Below, in pieces: positions 52,001 through 63,864 of a stretch of DNA of 64,000 nt; the stretch's first letter is position 1; each line of letters starts with the position of its first letter. Under the pieces are notes generated by a model that worked only from the letters and a program-made list of their open reading frames with translations, was not told the DNA's origin and searched no databases. Source of the DNA: Amaranthus tricolor (Eukaryota; Streptophyta; Magnoliopsida; Caryophyllales; Amaranthaceae). Both the position numbers and the translations under genes were made by a program. Location of the stretch: NCBI RefSeq assembly GCF_026212465.1, contig NC_080062.1, positions 2,459,501 through 2,523,500 of the forward strand. Direction: 5' to 3'.

Positions 52001-53031
52001 CCACTACAAAAAGGTCTATACCAAATATGTGAATTCCCATACTAATGGGGAAATTAGAAAGTGTCACTTCATATCACATCATAAAGCTCCTAGCTCCTCC
52101 TTTCGCTTCTTCTCACTTAACAAAAATGCTTCAACTTTTAAGCCCCTAAATGCATAACCACTCAAGCAACATACCAGCTGCGTAAATCCTAAAATGTGAT
52201 ATGATTGCCCTCACATATATATACTTGAGCTTTTTCTGAGAGTCAACTCTGTTGTAACTTCATCATCGTAAATGAATCGTGGAAAAAGTTCTCAATTTCA
52301 CAAGCAAAATAAGCTCAAAGATTTCACATCAAGCACCGACTTGTACATACTACAAACTCAAAAGGCCCACAACACCTTGAGACAAACTAACGAAATGTTA
52401 TCCATAAGTCCATAACTATCAATTCAAGATCTAGCAAATGACAGATTTAAAACCATATCCGACTAAGTGCCTGAAAGGCAAAAACCCTACACACCTCATA
52501 TTGGCTACAACAACACTCAACTATACAACTTTCAACCAAATCAAAGTAAAATTCTCTTTTCTGCAACAGAAAAAAAAAAATAAACCCACAAATCTACAAA
52601 AAGTATAGTGCTTAAGATAAGAACATGAAATTATCACATAAAAAAATGAAACAAAGACATTAACCTCAAACTAAATTAGAAACTACAGTTCTACTAAAAC
52701 CAAATCAAACCAACAAAAATTCACTATTAATAAAGCAAGCCCAGTTAGTTCAAAAAAAGAAAGCAAGCCCAGTTGAAAATAACTAGAACTAGATAAGCAA
52801 GAAAATAAATTAAGCAAGTAAAGTCGCGAATTGACGATAATTACCCACCTCATTCTCAAGTTTAGCAACCCTTTCATCCAAATCTTCAAGATCATCAGCA
52901 TTCTCAGAAACAGTCCCACCATTTCCAGAAACTCTAGCATTAGAATTCGAATTGGGCACTGGAGTATTCTGATTCTCCCTCCTAGGAGTTAGAGACAATG
53001 GCGAAAAAACCTTCTTTTGAGAAGTAAACAT
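46034..53031 (-). CDS. CRWN1/NMCP1-type nuclear lamina protein (CROWDED NUCLEI)
   Basis: A plant-specific coiled-coil protein lining the inner nuclear envelope, the functional counterpart of lamins; it sets nuclear size and shape and chromatin organisation. Exons in gene order: 53031-52849, 51459-51250, 51054-50801, 50706-50436, 50346-50263, 49415-47335, 46982-46826 and 46279-46034. Frame is continuous, giving 1161 residues; Arabidopsis CRWN1 is about 1130. The N-terminus has [10 protein letters not shown], a likely CDK-type phosphorylation site. Heptad-rich coiled coil runs from about residue 55 to 700. Conserved tail motifs follow: [15 protein letters not shown] near 797, the basic nuclear-import segment [31 protein letters not shown] near 1020, an acidic DEDEDEDEE stretch, and the terminal [15 protein letters not shown] characteristic of the CRWN1 group. 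Introns 5 and 7 hold MITEs. No lesion is seen. Confidence 0.95.
46338..46687. mobile_element. Palindromic MITE in CRWN intron 7
   Basis: The left end is GGGAAATTCCACGTGGTGACC and the right end, read on the other strand, is GGGAAATTTCATATGGTAACC. Both are followed by 'ttg/gtg agtttttggcttttc'-like sequence. The element is 350 bp. The 9-bp flanks (aaaaatgaa and gaaaaaaaa) match at only six positions, so the target duplication is weak. The same terminal family bounds the element at 55468-56801. Confidence 0.7.
49830..50250. mobile_element. Stowaway-like MITE plus partial second copy in CRWN intron 5
   Basis: The left end CTACCTCTTATTCAACCCATTAG and the right end GACTAATGGGAACAATAGGAGGG (near 50076) form inverted repeats. 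About 20 bp further a second copy of the right two-thirds follows (50093-50247), sharing AATCAAACAA.ATT.CACATGGCTAT and ending in AATAGGAGGGAGTA. The array stops about 15 bp from the exon 5 splice donor at 50262. Confidence 0.75.
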
Positions 53032-55458
53032 AGCTTCAACAATTATTCAAACTACCAGAAGTAAATTCCAATAATTCAACTTCATTAAAAGATCACCAAT
53101 TCAATCGGGTAAATCAAGATTTCAAAAATCTTGAAACATAAAACCAACCCAAAAAACCAAACCCTAACCCTAGCAAATTCAGAATCAAACTAAAACAAAA
53201 GATAAAACCTTCTAAAACGCCGGACTTTAAATGGAAAATTCAAATTCATCGGCGAATCGTAGAAATAGAGCGTTTCAAGTCCGATAACGTCTCTCCCAAT
53301 AACGAACTTTTTTGGTACTTTCTCTCTCTTGAAACAATTTTTTAATTTTCTCTCTCCTCTCACCCACCTTTCGTATAATGGTGGGAACAGTCACGTTCTT
53401 CACTTCCTGTAAATTATTTCTCTTTAATAAATTTAATACAGTAATAATTAGTTACAAATAAATAGAAAATCATAAAAATTAAATTTTATCCTAGCTAAAG
53501 TATTTATCTCTTTTTTAAAGTAAAGTTTTAAGTTTGATTTGCTACTTCTTATTTCATTAGCTTATCCTATTCTCATTTAATAACTAAATAAATACAAATA
53601 ATAAAATATTTTAAATTTTAAAAGTAAAAACTTAAATTTCCATTTTACGTCGAGTTATGGACTTATGGTGGGGTGATTTTTTTATTATATAGTAGAATGA
53701 CTAATGGGCCTAGTATTTATCTGTACCGTAATATTACAATATTGTATTAATTTTTCAATAATAATATCAAATTTTGATAAACTATGAATAACACCAACTG
53801 AGAAGGGTTTTTTTCTTAAAATAATACCAACATTGATTTATTATTAATTTACCAATTTTTTGTCATATAATCTCTTATAGTTTGATTTTTAACATGTTAG
53901 GAATATTTTAGGAAAACATCCTTTAAATTAGTATTATTTATCGTTAATCAAAAATTAGTATTAAACTATGTCCCGTGCAATGCACGAATATGTTAGTTTA
54001 TTAAGTTATGTAAAAAACTTGATCTAATATAATTGTTTATTTTTCAAAACTAACCATTATTAACTATATATTACGAACTAAAACGATTATAAGTAAAATA
54101 ATTCTATTTTACTGATTAAAATAATATTTACTAACAAAAAAAATTTTTACTAATGATAATTTTTCTTTCTTAAATGGATCGATTAATCTGAATATATATT
54201 AAATTTAAGGTTTACTAAACATAGGCTAAATTATTATGCAAACATTATATCAAACTTCCTTCTATGAAATGAATATACGGTATATTAATACACAGACATT
54301 TTTATTGATGACACGCTCAAAATATATACTTGTATAGTTATTATTTTGTAAATATTGAACTTAGTTGAATAATTAAGTTTACAAGTTTTTTGACATTACA
54401 TAATTTAAGAGTTTTTAATTATAAGGTTATTTATAGTTAACAACTATTTTATATTCTAATTATTTTTATATCGTAAATAAGGTATAATTAATAGTTTAGT
54501 CATTTAATTTACTAAAATCAAAATTACTCAAAATGTTTTTTTTTCTTAAAAAAGTGTATTTAAAAAATTAAAGGTTTTAGAATTGACTTTCTTCTTACTA
54601 TTATTATTCATCAAAAAATAAAGTTTAATTAAACTCAAAATTTCTATATTTAATTTAAAATTTAAGAGGGAAAATGTGATGTATGAAAGTAATATGTGGC
54701 ATATTTTTTTATTGTTTTAGTAAAATGGATTTTATTTTGGTTGTAAGGCATTTGGGGAATTTAATGACATGCACTATTGGATTGAACATGGGGTGTGTTG
54801 GGTAAGGTGGGTAAAATGACTGAAAGTTCCCCCAATATAGACTTATTGTTTTATGATTTTTAGGGTTTTAGGTCATTTTCAATGGAAGAAAGATAAAGAA
54901 ATAATATACAAAATTATATAATATTGAAGTATATATACACCAATTGAATTGCCATGGTGTTGATGGGCTGTTATGTACTATCATAAATGTTGAGAAGTAC
55001 TAATAAAAACTAAATTAATATTGAATATTTAACCAATATATACTAATAGGTAAAATAAGCATATTATACATATGAAAAAACGAGTTTATAAATGAGAGGA
55101 TGAGAATATAATTTATTGTTAATACTAATAATATTATAGCAAAATGAATATGTTAATCTAAAATAAAAATAAAAATTAAAATTAGTAAAATAAATTAGAA
55201 AAAAATTATGGAAGTACAAAAGTGATGGATAAGAATCAAATAAGATGATAAAAGGTTAAAAACATTGGGAAATGAAGAAGTGAATGAAACTTTAAGAGGA
55301 AAAGAATAAACTTTTATCCATGTGTTCTCGAAGGAGCCATCATACACACAATTTGAGCTTTGCTTTTAGGATTAGTGTTTAGTTATTGCCTTATTGGGTT
55401 AATGACAAAAGTGTGTTGGTATGTATCTTTAATGGAAAAGTTTGCTTGTGGTGTTATA
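53032..55458. other. CRWN promoter region and AT-rich spacer
   Basis: 53032-53400 is the 5' leader and likely promoter of the CRWN-type gene. The remainder is very AT-rich with no reading frame of note, no RNA gene and no bounded repeat that I can defend. Confidence 0.5.
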
Positions 55459-55602
55459 AAAAGATTTGGGAAATTTGACGATTTTGAGTTTTTCATATTG
55501 TAACTAAAACTTTTAAAAAAATTCACACGGTAATTTTAAGGTTTACCAAATTGTTCCACCGTAATTTTTTTACACATAAAACGTTAGCAAACGTTAATTT
55601 CA

Positions 55603-56514
55603 AAGCTGTTCATGGAGAGGCTACCCGCCAGGCTCGACCCATCCGACTTGAAAAACGGGCGCATACAGACAACATATTTGAAAAAATATTAAAATTTGGA
55701 CAAGTAATACCTGCCCGCCAAGATAAATTGGGGGTAGCGACGCAAAAAAAACCCGCGGTATACCCGCCCGCCCGCTTAGTTTAATATATTAATTATTAAA
55801 TAATAATTATATTATTTTTATGTTAGCTCTACATTACACATAATATCTTTAATACTCCAATTTCTCAATAATTTCTATTTTTCAATTCTCATATATTCTC
55901 TACATCTCCCAATTCCCGCCACCTAATTCCCATCTTCCAATCTCCTACTTTTATATTTATGTAATTTAAATATTTTGAGTTTTTTTCGTATTTAGAGTAT
56001 TTTAGACAATATGTTGTATTACTCCCTCCGTTCTCTAATGTTCTTACCCATTGGAATATTCCTCCTTAAGGAGAGAGAAATTTAATTAATGTTTTGACAC
56101 ATATTTAAAAGATAAAATATATTAATGTTAGATCTCTTTAGGTTCGTCTTAATATATACTTTTTTACTATTATGTATTTTCTATAATTTTTTATTATGTG
56201 TATTTAGAGATATTGAAATTTAAAATCTGTATAGAAAAATGTGTAAAAAGTAAATGGGAAGAACAAAAGGAAACAGAGGAAGTATTATAATTGTTATTAA
56301 GACTTAACTTTATAATTTGTATTATATTTTAATTTATATATAAGAAATACCCGCTTATTACTCGCAAGTCCTGCTCGCTAAGGAAATGGGCGGGTAGCGA
56401 CAAAAAATTATGCACACAAATGCAGGCGGGCTTTTGAATATTTGAGCCCGCAGGTAGATTTTTAAGGCATTACCCGGTCCTCTACCCGTCCATGCCCGCC
56501 CATGAACAGTTCTA
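55603..56514. mobile_element. hAT-like element nested in the 55468 element
   Basis: The left end AAGCTGTTCATGGAGAGGC and the right end, on the other strand, TAGAACTGTTCATGGGCGGGC are inverted. GC-rich 'acccgcc' and 'ggcgggta' words lie inside both ends. The termini resemble the TAGAG-GTGTTCA hAT ends at 3938 and 62280. I could not find a convincing 8-bp duplication, so the left edge is approximate. Confidence 0.6.
56022..56282. mobile_element. Stowaway MITE, innermost element of the nest
   Basis: The left end is CTCCCTCCGTTCTCTAATG and the right end on the other strand is CTTCCTCTGTTTCCTTTTG, with TA on both sides (56020-56021 and 56283-56284). It is about 261 bp and lies wholly inside the hAT-like element at 55603-56514. 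Confidence 0.8.
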
Positions 56515-56810
56515 GTACTATATTTGAATTTGGGGAAAAATATGATTTAGAGGAAAGATGGTAGAGTTTGGGTTTATACTTTGGGGGAAAAGGTTGAAAC
56601 TGATGAAATTTGAAATGGTGAGTCACATAAATAGGCGTACAACAGTCTTAAAGATTCAAAATTAACGTTTGCTAACGTTTTATGTGCATAAAGGTTACGG
56701 TGGAACAATTTGGTAAACCTTAAGGTTACCGCGTGAATTTTTTAAAATTTTTGTACCACGTGGAAAACCCAAAACCTCAGGGTTACCACGTGGAATTTGC
56801 CAAAAGATTT

Positions 56811-57458
<648 letters not shown>

Positions 57459-57460
57459 TA

Positions 57461-59055
57461 CTCCCTCCGTTCTTTTTTTATCTTTCACATTACTATAACG
57501 GGTAGTTTCAAAAGTTCTTCCACTTTAGAATACTTTTTATTTTTAGAAAGTTTTTATCCCACTTTTACCCCATAAAACCCCCCTAGGTTGCACTAAAACG
57601 GACACGGACACGACACGGGTACGGGAAAACGCCAACTTAAAAATGGCGGGCACGGGGACACGTAAATGGTAATATAATAAATATATCAAATTAAAGATAA
57701 TTTTACAATCTTTCATTTGATATTTGTAAATAAACACTTTAAAAATATAAAACTCACATAACATTCAAATAAGTACCAAATAAACAACATTACAACCACA
57801 ATTAAAGATTTGAAAATCAAGATTAACAAATAACACATTAACAATTTAACATTAAAAAAATAAATTTAATTATTTTTGAATTGAAATCAAATATTTAATA
57901 CAGTCCTAAATTCCATCACATTACAACCTCAACAAAGTACAAGCTCAACAAACCGTTTTCTTAAGCCAGCAAACCGTTTTGTTTCAACTGTTTTACAGAT
58001 TTACAATCCAATAGCCAATACAGTACATTTTCTTAATTTACAATCCAATAATTTCTTAATTGAACTCTTAATTTACAATCCAATAATTTCTTAATTGAAT
58101 TCTTAATTTACAATCCAATAATTTACAGCCAGCAAACCACAATCAAAAAGAACAAACAATCAAGATTTAAAAATAAATGTTAAAACAACAACTCAACAAG
58201 ATTAAAAATTTAAGATTAACACTAAGATTAAAGATTAAAAACAAGATTAATATTAGGATTTAGGATAAAGAGTGAAAATACCTGAAACAAAATCAAAAAC
58301 ATTAATTTTTAGGGATTATTCGAACAACCCTACAGCAGCCAAAATCAAAAAGCACCGAGCAGCAGCCAGCACTACAGCAGTCGTCGAGTGTTTTTCAGTA
58401 ATGGAGGAGCAGCTGTCGGTGGCGGTGGCGTGGTGGAGGAGCAGCCGTAGATTTTTAGGGTTAGAGGAGTGAGATGAGAGCAAAAGAGAGAATTGAAATT
58501 TGAGAGGGAAATGGATTTGCAGGCTGCAGCGTGAGTAGTGAGAGGGAAAGGGAATACATTCACTGAGACAGTGAGAGAGTGAGTAACTGAATAGTTTATT
58601 TTCAACTTTTTTGATTTTTTTTTAAAAATAACACACGTGTCCCTTGCCGTGTCCGTCACGTGTCCTTGCCGTGTCCGGAAAAATATTAAAATATTGGACA
58701 CTTCATTTGGCGTGTCGGACACGGATTTTCGCGTGTCCGTCACGTGTCCGACACGTGTCCGACACGCGACACGTCAGCTGAATGCCGTGTCCGTGTTTCG
58801 CAGAAACCCCCCCTTTTCTTTTAATGTACCCCTTTTCTTTTATTTATAATTGTTTTCTCTCTCATACTTTCAATACAATCATTACTTCACACTACTATTT
58901 AATTAAAATAATACCACTACAACCTCATACTTCCAATACAATCATTATTTCACACTACTATTTAATTAAAATAATACCCACTACAACCCAAAGATTCTAT
59001 CTTCTTAATATGTGTGAAAAACCCAAAATGAAAGACAAAAAAAGAACGGTGGGAA
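57461..59055. mobile_element. Stowaway-like MITE split by a 1.2-kb insertion
   Basis: The left end is CTCCCTCCGTTCTTTTTTTA and the right end on the other strand is TTCCCACCGTTCTTTTTTTG, with TA flanks at 57459-57460 and 59056-59057. Removing the insertion (57584-58803) and one copy of its 9-bp duplication leaves about 366 bp. The right part contains a tandem duplication of about 65 bp (58859-58985) built on 'caatacaatcatta.ttcacac'. Confidence 0.75.
57584..58803. mobile_element. MULE-like element with 'acacggacacg' ends
   Basis: A 9-bp target duplication, AAACCCCCC, lies at 57575-57583 and 58804-58812. The ends are TAGGTTGCACTAAAACGGAC and, on the other strand, CTGCGAAACACGGACACGG; both continue into GC-rich 'gacacg' repeats. 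The interior (about 58030-58125) has a 41-bp unit repeated about 2.5 times ('cttaatttacaatccaataa'). Reading frames at 58272-58849 have no recognisable domain and are not called as genes. Confidence 0.75.
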
Positions 59056-59122
59056 TATACTCTAAAAATATCAAACAATTTTACCTTAAAATATCTTATA
59101 AAATAAAATACATATGACATCC

Positions 59123-59364
59123 TGTAGGAAAATAAAGAACAAAATAAACTTTGATATTATTTTATCTTCTTATTTTAGGAAATGTTATGTTAGAGTATTT
59201 TTCTCTTTATTTTATGAATTTTAGATATCTTGTTATTATAATTTCTATGTTTAAGTCATTGATCTCTTGTATAAATAGAGGTAGTACTTCTCATTATTAT
59301 TTAATACAAATCTAATATTCACCAGATTAAAGTCTAACCAAATTCCGCATTATGATTTTCTACA
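59123..59364 (+). repeat. 5' LTR of the Copia element
   Basis: 242 bp, starting TGT and ending ACA. A possible TATA-like TATAAATAGAGG lies near 59270. Confidence 0.9.
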
Positions 59365-59512
59365 TAACATCAGAGCCGTAAGGTTTTTCTGAACGGAAAA
59401 ACTTTATCGGTATTTTATCATTGATCATAATCGACCAAAATTGATCCAAATAAAAATTAAATCAAAACAAAACCAATCAAACAAAACCAAACTAAGACCA
59501 TGATTTCCACAA

Positions 59513-60148
59513 ATGGAACAAATGTTCCAACGTTTTCCAAAAATGACCCAAAAACTTGAACAAACAATCCAAATTGAAAAATTAAACTACCAAAATTACA
59601 CCACGTGGTGTAAACAAATGAAAATAGAAATTGGTGATCGGGGGAGACTGAACCATATCACCGCCATATTTCCATCCACCACAAATTCACAATGGGTCTG
59701 AAATGATTGTATGGAGATCTTATGGATCATCAATAATGTCGACCGCGACCTTGTAGAATATTTTCTTAACTACACTACCTCCGCTCGAGATTATGTACAA
59801 GAATTCACTTTATTCTCAGACCCGTTTCGCTACCTCCCGTTGATGAGACCGTTCAGCATGAGGTCGTGAAGGGGAGAAGTATGGTAGAAAATACATCATT
59901 GGATCGGGATTTAATCCTTTAGAAAATCAAAAACCAGGTGTAAAAACAAACCCAAATGAACCAAATCAAAAACCAGAAAAAACAAACCGAAACCAAGATT
60001 CAAACCGACACACCCAAAATGATACCCCTAAACCGAAACCAAAGAATCCCAAATTCAAACCTAATCTCAGTTTTAAAATGAAAGACGTCGGCGAGGGAGC
60101 AGTCATCAACGATTTTGAAGAAAAAGAAGAGGAGAAAAAGAAAGAGAG

Positions 60149-60189
<41 letters not shown>

Positions 60190-60667
60190 CACCAATGAGA
60201 GAAAAGCCGTCAGGAAAGTAGGTAAAGGCGGCGAGCGTGGTGGCAGCCACGGTGACAATGCTAGCAAACCAGAAGAAAAGAGAGGGAGAAAGAGAATCAA
60301 AAAAGGAAAAGAGCAAGTAAATGGAAAAATATTTCTAAAAATTACCTTATACATTGAGGTTGTTGCTTCTTATTTTCCCTCAACTCTTAAACTACCCATG
60401 AACCCCTTAACCCAACAATTCAAATTCCGCAATTTTGACCAAATGATAAAATTAACCAACTTAACTTTTGTTTTTGAGTTTTTACCCAAACATAACATAT
60501 TTGAAATTAATTATGATAAACTTGCTTAAAAAATCATCAGACTTTCATATGTCAAATCAAAAGATCAACTAGCAGATTTTTTATTTAAGACAATTGGTCC
60601 AAAAGCGTTGAAGAATATTTTTTGCAAGTTCAGTCTCGATGATCTCAAGACTAAACTTGAGGGGGAG
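59513..60667 (+). pseudogene. Remnant gag and pol ends of the Copia element
   Basis: At 59513-59840 a gag-like stretch (LNYQNYTTWCKQMKIEI, then a stop, then ILWIINNVDRDLVEYFLNY) matches the usual Copia gag N-terminus. At about 60548-60667 the extreme C-terminus of the RNase H region survives (DQLADFLFKTIGPKALKNI, ending DDLKTKLEGEC). Protease, integrase and reverse transcriptase are missing. A (GA)n run lies between, at 60152-60184. Confidence 0.85.
60152..60184. repeat. (GA)n microsatellite
   Basis: About 16 GA units inside the retrotransposon remnant. Confidence 0.95.
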
Positions 60668-60889
60668 TGTAGGAAAATAAAGAACAAAATAAACTTTGAT
60701 ATTATTTTATCTTCTTATTTTAGAAAATATTATGTTAGAGTATTTTTCTCTTTATTTTATGAATTTAAGATATCTTGTTATTCTAATTTTTATGTTTAAG
60801 TTATTGATCTCTTGTATAAATAAAGGTACTACCTCTCATTTATTCACCAGACTAAAGCCTAATCAAATTCTGTATTATGATTTTCTACG
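60668..60889 (+). repeat. 3' LTR of the Copia element
   Basis: 222 bp, about 20 bp shorter than the 5' LTR because of a deletion near the 'catttattcacc' segment. Confidence 0.9.
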
Positions 60890-60894
60890 CATCC

Positions 60895-62271
60895 TAATAA
60901 TGATAGTTGTTTCATATTAGAGCGTATATTTTAATTTCATCACCAATAGGCAATTATATTGGAAAGTGCATCAACTACTTGATTTTTTGCTGTTTTACAT
61001 TAGTCCTACCTTGTAGCGGTCAGTTCAACCGCTTTCACTTATTTAATTAATTTTTATCAATTGATATGATTTTTATTAAATAAATACTAATTTTTGTAGT
61101 TGAAATTATAATTGAGTTTTATTATTTAAAACTAATTTTTATTGATTGCAATTAATATCAACTAACTTTTACTAATTATAGTTGATTTTTACTAATTTAA
61201 ATACACTTTTACTAATTACGTACTCTTTTTAAGATGAACTAAAAATAACCTAAATCTCATATTCAAATTTTTTTAAAAAAATCTCATATTCAAAACCCAT
61301 TGAAATAGATCTTTTATGAGGATAGCCATTTAATATAAGTGCTTTTTTGTTTGTCTAATAATGAAATGAACTATATTCAACACTCTTTCGCTCTCTCAAT
61401 GAACACTGTATTTTTTTATAAAAATTAGCTGTGAAATAAAAATTTAATTTGGAGAATGAGAAAAAAAAAAGTTGATAAAATTAAGTAATTAGATAAAGAA
61501 ATAATAAATTTGTCAATAAGATTAAAAGGAGGTTGAATTATTCTCAAAAAAGGAAAATATGTAAAATCAGATAACAAAATTGAAAAATTAGATTGAGAAG
61601 CACCAAGGAAATACATCATGTCCATCATGAATCTAACTCCATCGTTTGAGCTAAATTTTACATATTACAAACATTGGGTCAAGCTTTAAATTGTTTTTTA
61701 TTTATTTATTTTATTATTTTTTTTTATTTGGTAGTGATCGGGCATTTGACTTGCACAATATGTGTATATAAGGTGAATCTTATTCTTATTACTAATTAGA
61801 TAATACTTCTTAAAATAATCAAACATGCCTTTGAAATAACTTACCACTAATAAACACACCCTATAAGACAAATTTTATGATTTAATCATGATTAGTATCA
61901 AGCTTCCAAATTAATACAAATACTCTAGGTTTTATTCATTTAATTTATATAAAAGTCTTCTAACACAAACTAACAAAATAAAATCAACAATACATTAACA
62001 TCTTCAATCTTCATAACAAAAATACAAAAACGAAAATAAATCATACAGAACAGCCAAATACATAGAAACACGAGAATTAAATTGAACCAATAGTTAAAGG
62101 TTTTCAAAGATCCAATAATTAAATCTCTCTCCCCCTTATCTATATTAAATCCTCCATCTATACCCCAAAATAAAAAATACATAAAAACGTAAATAAAAAC
62201 CACATATTGGTCCAATAGTTAAAAGTTCCTCTCTTATCTATAGACGATACTTCAGTCTTACCCCCACTCCT
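60895..62271. other. AT-rich spacer, no gene seen
   Basis: A degenerate set of 'acta.tttttactaatt' words occurs at 61130-61230. The 62-kb end is CT-rich. No reading frame with a domain and no bounded element was found. Confidence 0.5.
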
Positions 62272-62279
62272 CTCTAGCC

Positions 62280-62633
62280 TAGAGGTGTTCAATGGGCCGG
62301 GTTAGAGCGGATCATATCAAATGTTAAACGGGCCGGGGGTTAAGCTCGTTTAAATACGACCCACTTTGACCTATTTTTTAAAATTTCATAAAATAATTTC
62401 TTTTATTATATTTTTATGGCCCGTTAGGTCAATTCAACTATGAATATAACAATATCATATAAAAATATTAAAAAAACTGGTAAAATATTTTTTTACAACC
62501 GATCTCTATAACTATTCAACCTGGCCCGACCCTTTACACAAAGGCCCATTAATGACCCCACCCGCTAATGACCCGTTAAAATATGACCCGACTATTGACC
62601 CATTGGGTCGACCCACCCTGTTGAACACCTCTA
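62280..62633. mobile_element. hAT MITE, 354 bp
   Basis: The ends are TAGAGGTGTTCAATGGGCC and, on the other strand, TAGAGGTGTTCAACAGGGTG. A perfect 8-bp duplication, CTCTAGCC, lies at 62272-62279 and 62634-62641. The interior has 'gggcc' and 'gacccg' words near the ends and AT-rich middle sequence. The termini belong to the same family as 3938-4903. Confidence 0.92.
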
Positions 62634-62700
62634 CTCTAGCCTTACTCCATCCCCTCTCATCTCTAGACGATACTCCAACCTTACCTCGAAAATACATGGT

Positions 62701-63050
62701 TTAATTTGGATTAGCCTTATTGCAGAGCTTTTTAAGTATATTTAGGACAGTTTGATAGTTAATCTCCCTTTCTTCAGATGAAGATTGGCAAAGTTTTTGT
62801 TTAATCCTAGTACATAACTCATCTCTATTACTAGGATCAGAAAAATCTCTTCCATAACGTTTAAAAAATCTTACAAATATATTCTTTTCATAAGCCTTTG
62901 CTGTTCTATAAAGATTGTTGAACTTTTACTTAAAATACTACTTGGTAATGGTATATTTGTAGCTTCAATAATTGTGTTTGTAAGTAATAATCCAAGTATA
63001 AGAATGCATGTAATTCATTGAATATGGGTGTTTTTAGTTGTATTCTTCAT
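62701..63050 (-). pseudogene. Possible small secreted-peptide gene, broken
   Basis: On the minus strand an ATG at 63050 starts MKNTTKNTHIQ and then meets TGA (63017-63015). The same frame continues with a hydrophobic, signal-like run, ITCILILGLLLTNTIIEA, then TNIPLPSSILSKSS. A frameshift of unknown size follows around 62905-62935. The next frame gives KAYEKNIFVRFFKRYGRDF, SDPSNRDELCTRIKQKLC and VLNILKKLCNKANPN, ending with TAA at 62701. If intact it would be about 115 residues: a signal peptide, a charged body and three Cys. A TATA box sits about 90 bp upstream. I do not recognise the family. The two lesions could be real or sequence errors. Confidence 0.45.
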
Positions 63051-63138
63051 TTTTGCACAAATTAAGAAGATTTGGAATGTGGAAAAGACTTAAAAGAGAG
63101 GAGTTGATGTTGGGTTTTTGGTTAAGAGTGTGTGTTGC

Positions 63139-63149
63139 CTTATATAAGG
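63139..63149 (-). promoter_or_regulatory. TATA box for the minus-strand peptide-like gene
   Basis: CCTTATATAAG on the minus strand, 89 bp before the ATG at 63050, followed by a CT/CA-rich leader without upstream ATGs. Spacing suits a plant core promoter. Function is inferred. Confidence 0.5.
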
Positions 63150-63809
63150 AAAATGTTCCACACTAGACAACAATTGGTTAATAATTCTAGCTAGTCTTTT
63201 TCTAAATAGTTGTTGGCCGAAGCTAACTACCTGAAAGTATTGAATTGTCTATTAGTAATCAGTAATTATATATGAGTTGTCCTATTTGAAGAAAGAAATG
63301 AGATATGTCACTATATATAAACTTAAGGAGTAACTTTCTACTATTACAAATTCATTTTAATAGTGAATATGTTTTGAATTTAACTGTAAGTGGATTATTT
63401 TTTTACTTTATTGGATTCGTCATGCCATTTTCTTGATAAGTATTGATTGTTAAGCCATTTTTTAAGTTAGTTGTTTCAATTAGTTGTTGTAAAAATGCTT
63501 GGTAAAAAATTAATATATGTGAGTTGTTAATTGTTTGTTAGGAGAAAATTTGTCAAAAAGTATTGGCTTAAAAGTCATTTACTATTTGACTCATGATCAA
63601 AAAGTTATTTTCTAAAACTTCATATCTATACGGTGAAAATCAAATCTTTAAATCGAATCTTTCTTACAAGAGTGAAAGAGATTATCTACTATTTTTTTTA
63701 ACATGGGATGTCTAATAATTTTAAACCTCCTATTTTTGAAAATGTGTCTTTACTAGTTATCTTATTATCAATATTTCTTCTTCTCTTTTAGTATGTTTCA
63801 CAAATTAAC

Positions 63810-63864
<55 letters not shown>

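Larger units (their letters stand above)
55468..56801. mobile_element. MULE-like non-autonomous element, 1.33 kb, outer shell of a nest
   Basis: A perfect 9-bp target duplication, AAAAGATTT, lies at 55459-55467 and 56802-56810. Inverted ends of about 145 bp share GGTTTACCAAATTGTTCCACCGTAA and AAAACGTTAGCAAACGTTAA (the latter at 55579-55598 and inverted near 56665-56684). The termini are GGGAAATTTGACG and, on the other strand, GGCAAATTCCACGTGG, related to the MITE at 46338. It carries a nested element at 55603-56514. Confidence 0.88.
59123..60889 (+). mobile_element. Copia LTR retrotransposon, internally deleted
   Basis: Direct repeats at 59123-59364 and 60668-60889 both begin TGTAGGAAAATAAAGAAC and end TTTTCTACA or TTTTCTACG. 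A 5-bp target duplication, CATCC, lies at 59118-59122 and 60890-60894. Just inside the left LTR is ATCAGAGC, the core of the initiator-tRNA-Met primer site. Just inside the right LTR is a purine tract, TTGAGGGGGAGTG. Only 1.3 kb separates the LTRs, so most of gag-pol is gone. The LTRs differ by scattered changes and a short deletion, so the insertion is not very recent. Confidence 0.93.

Noticed and set aside
58272..58849. Frames inside the 'acacggacacg' element
   Set aside because: They overlap on both strands, follow the GC-rich repeat ends and show no transposase motif.
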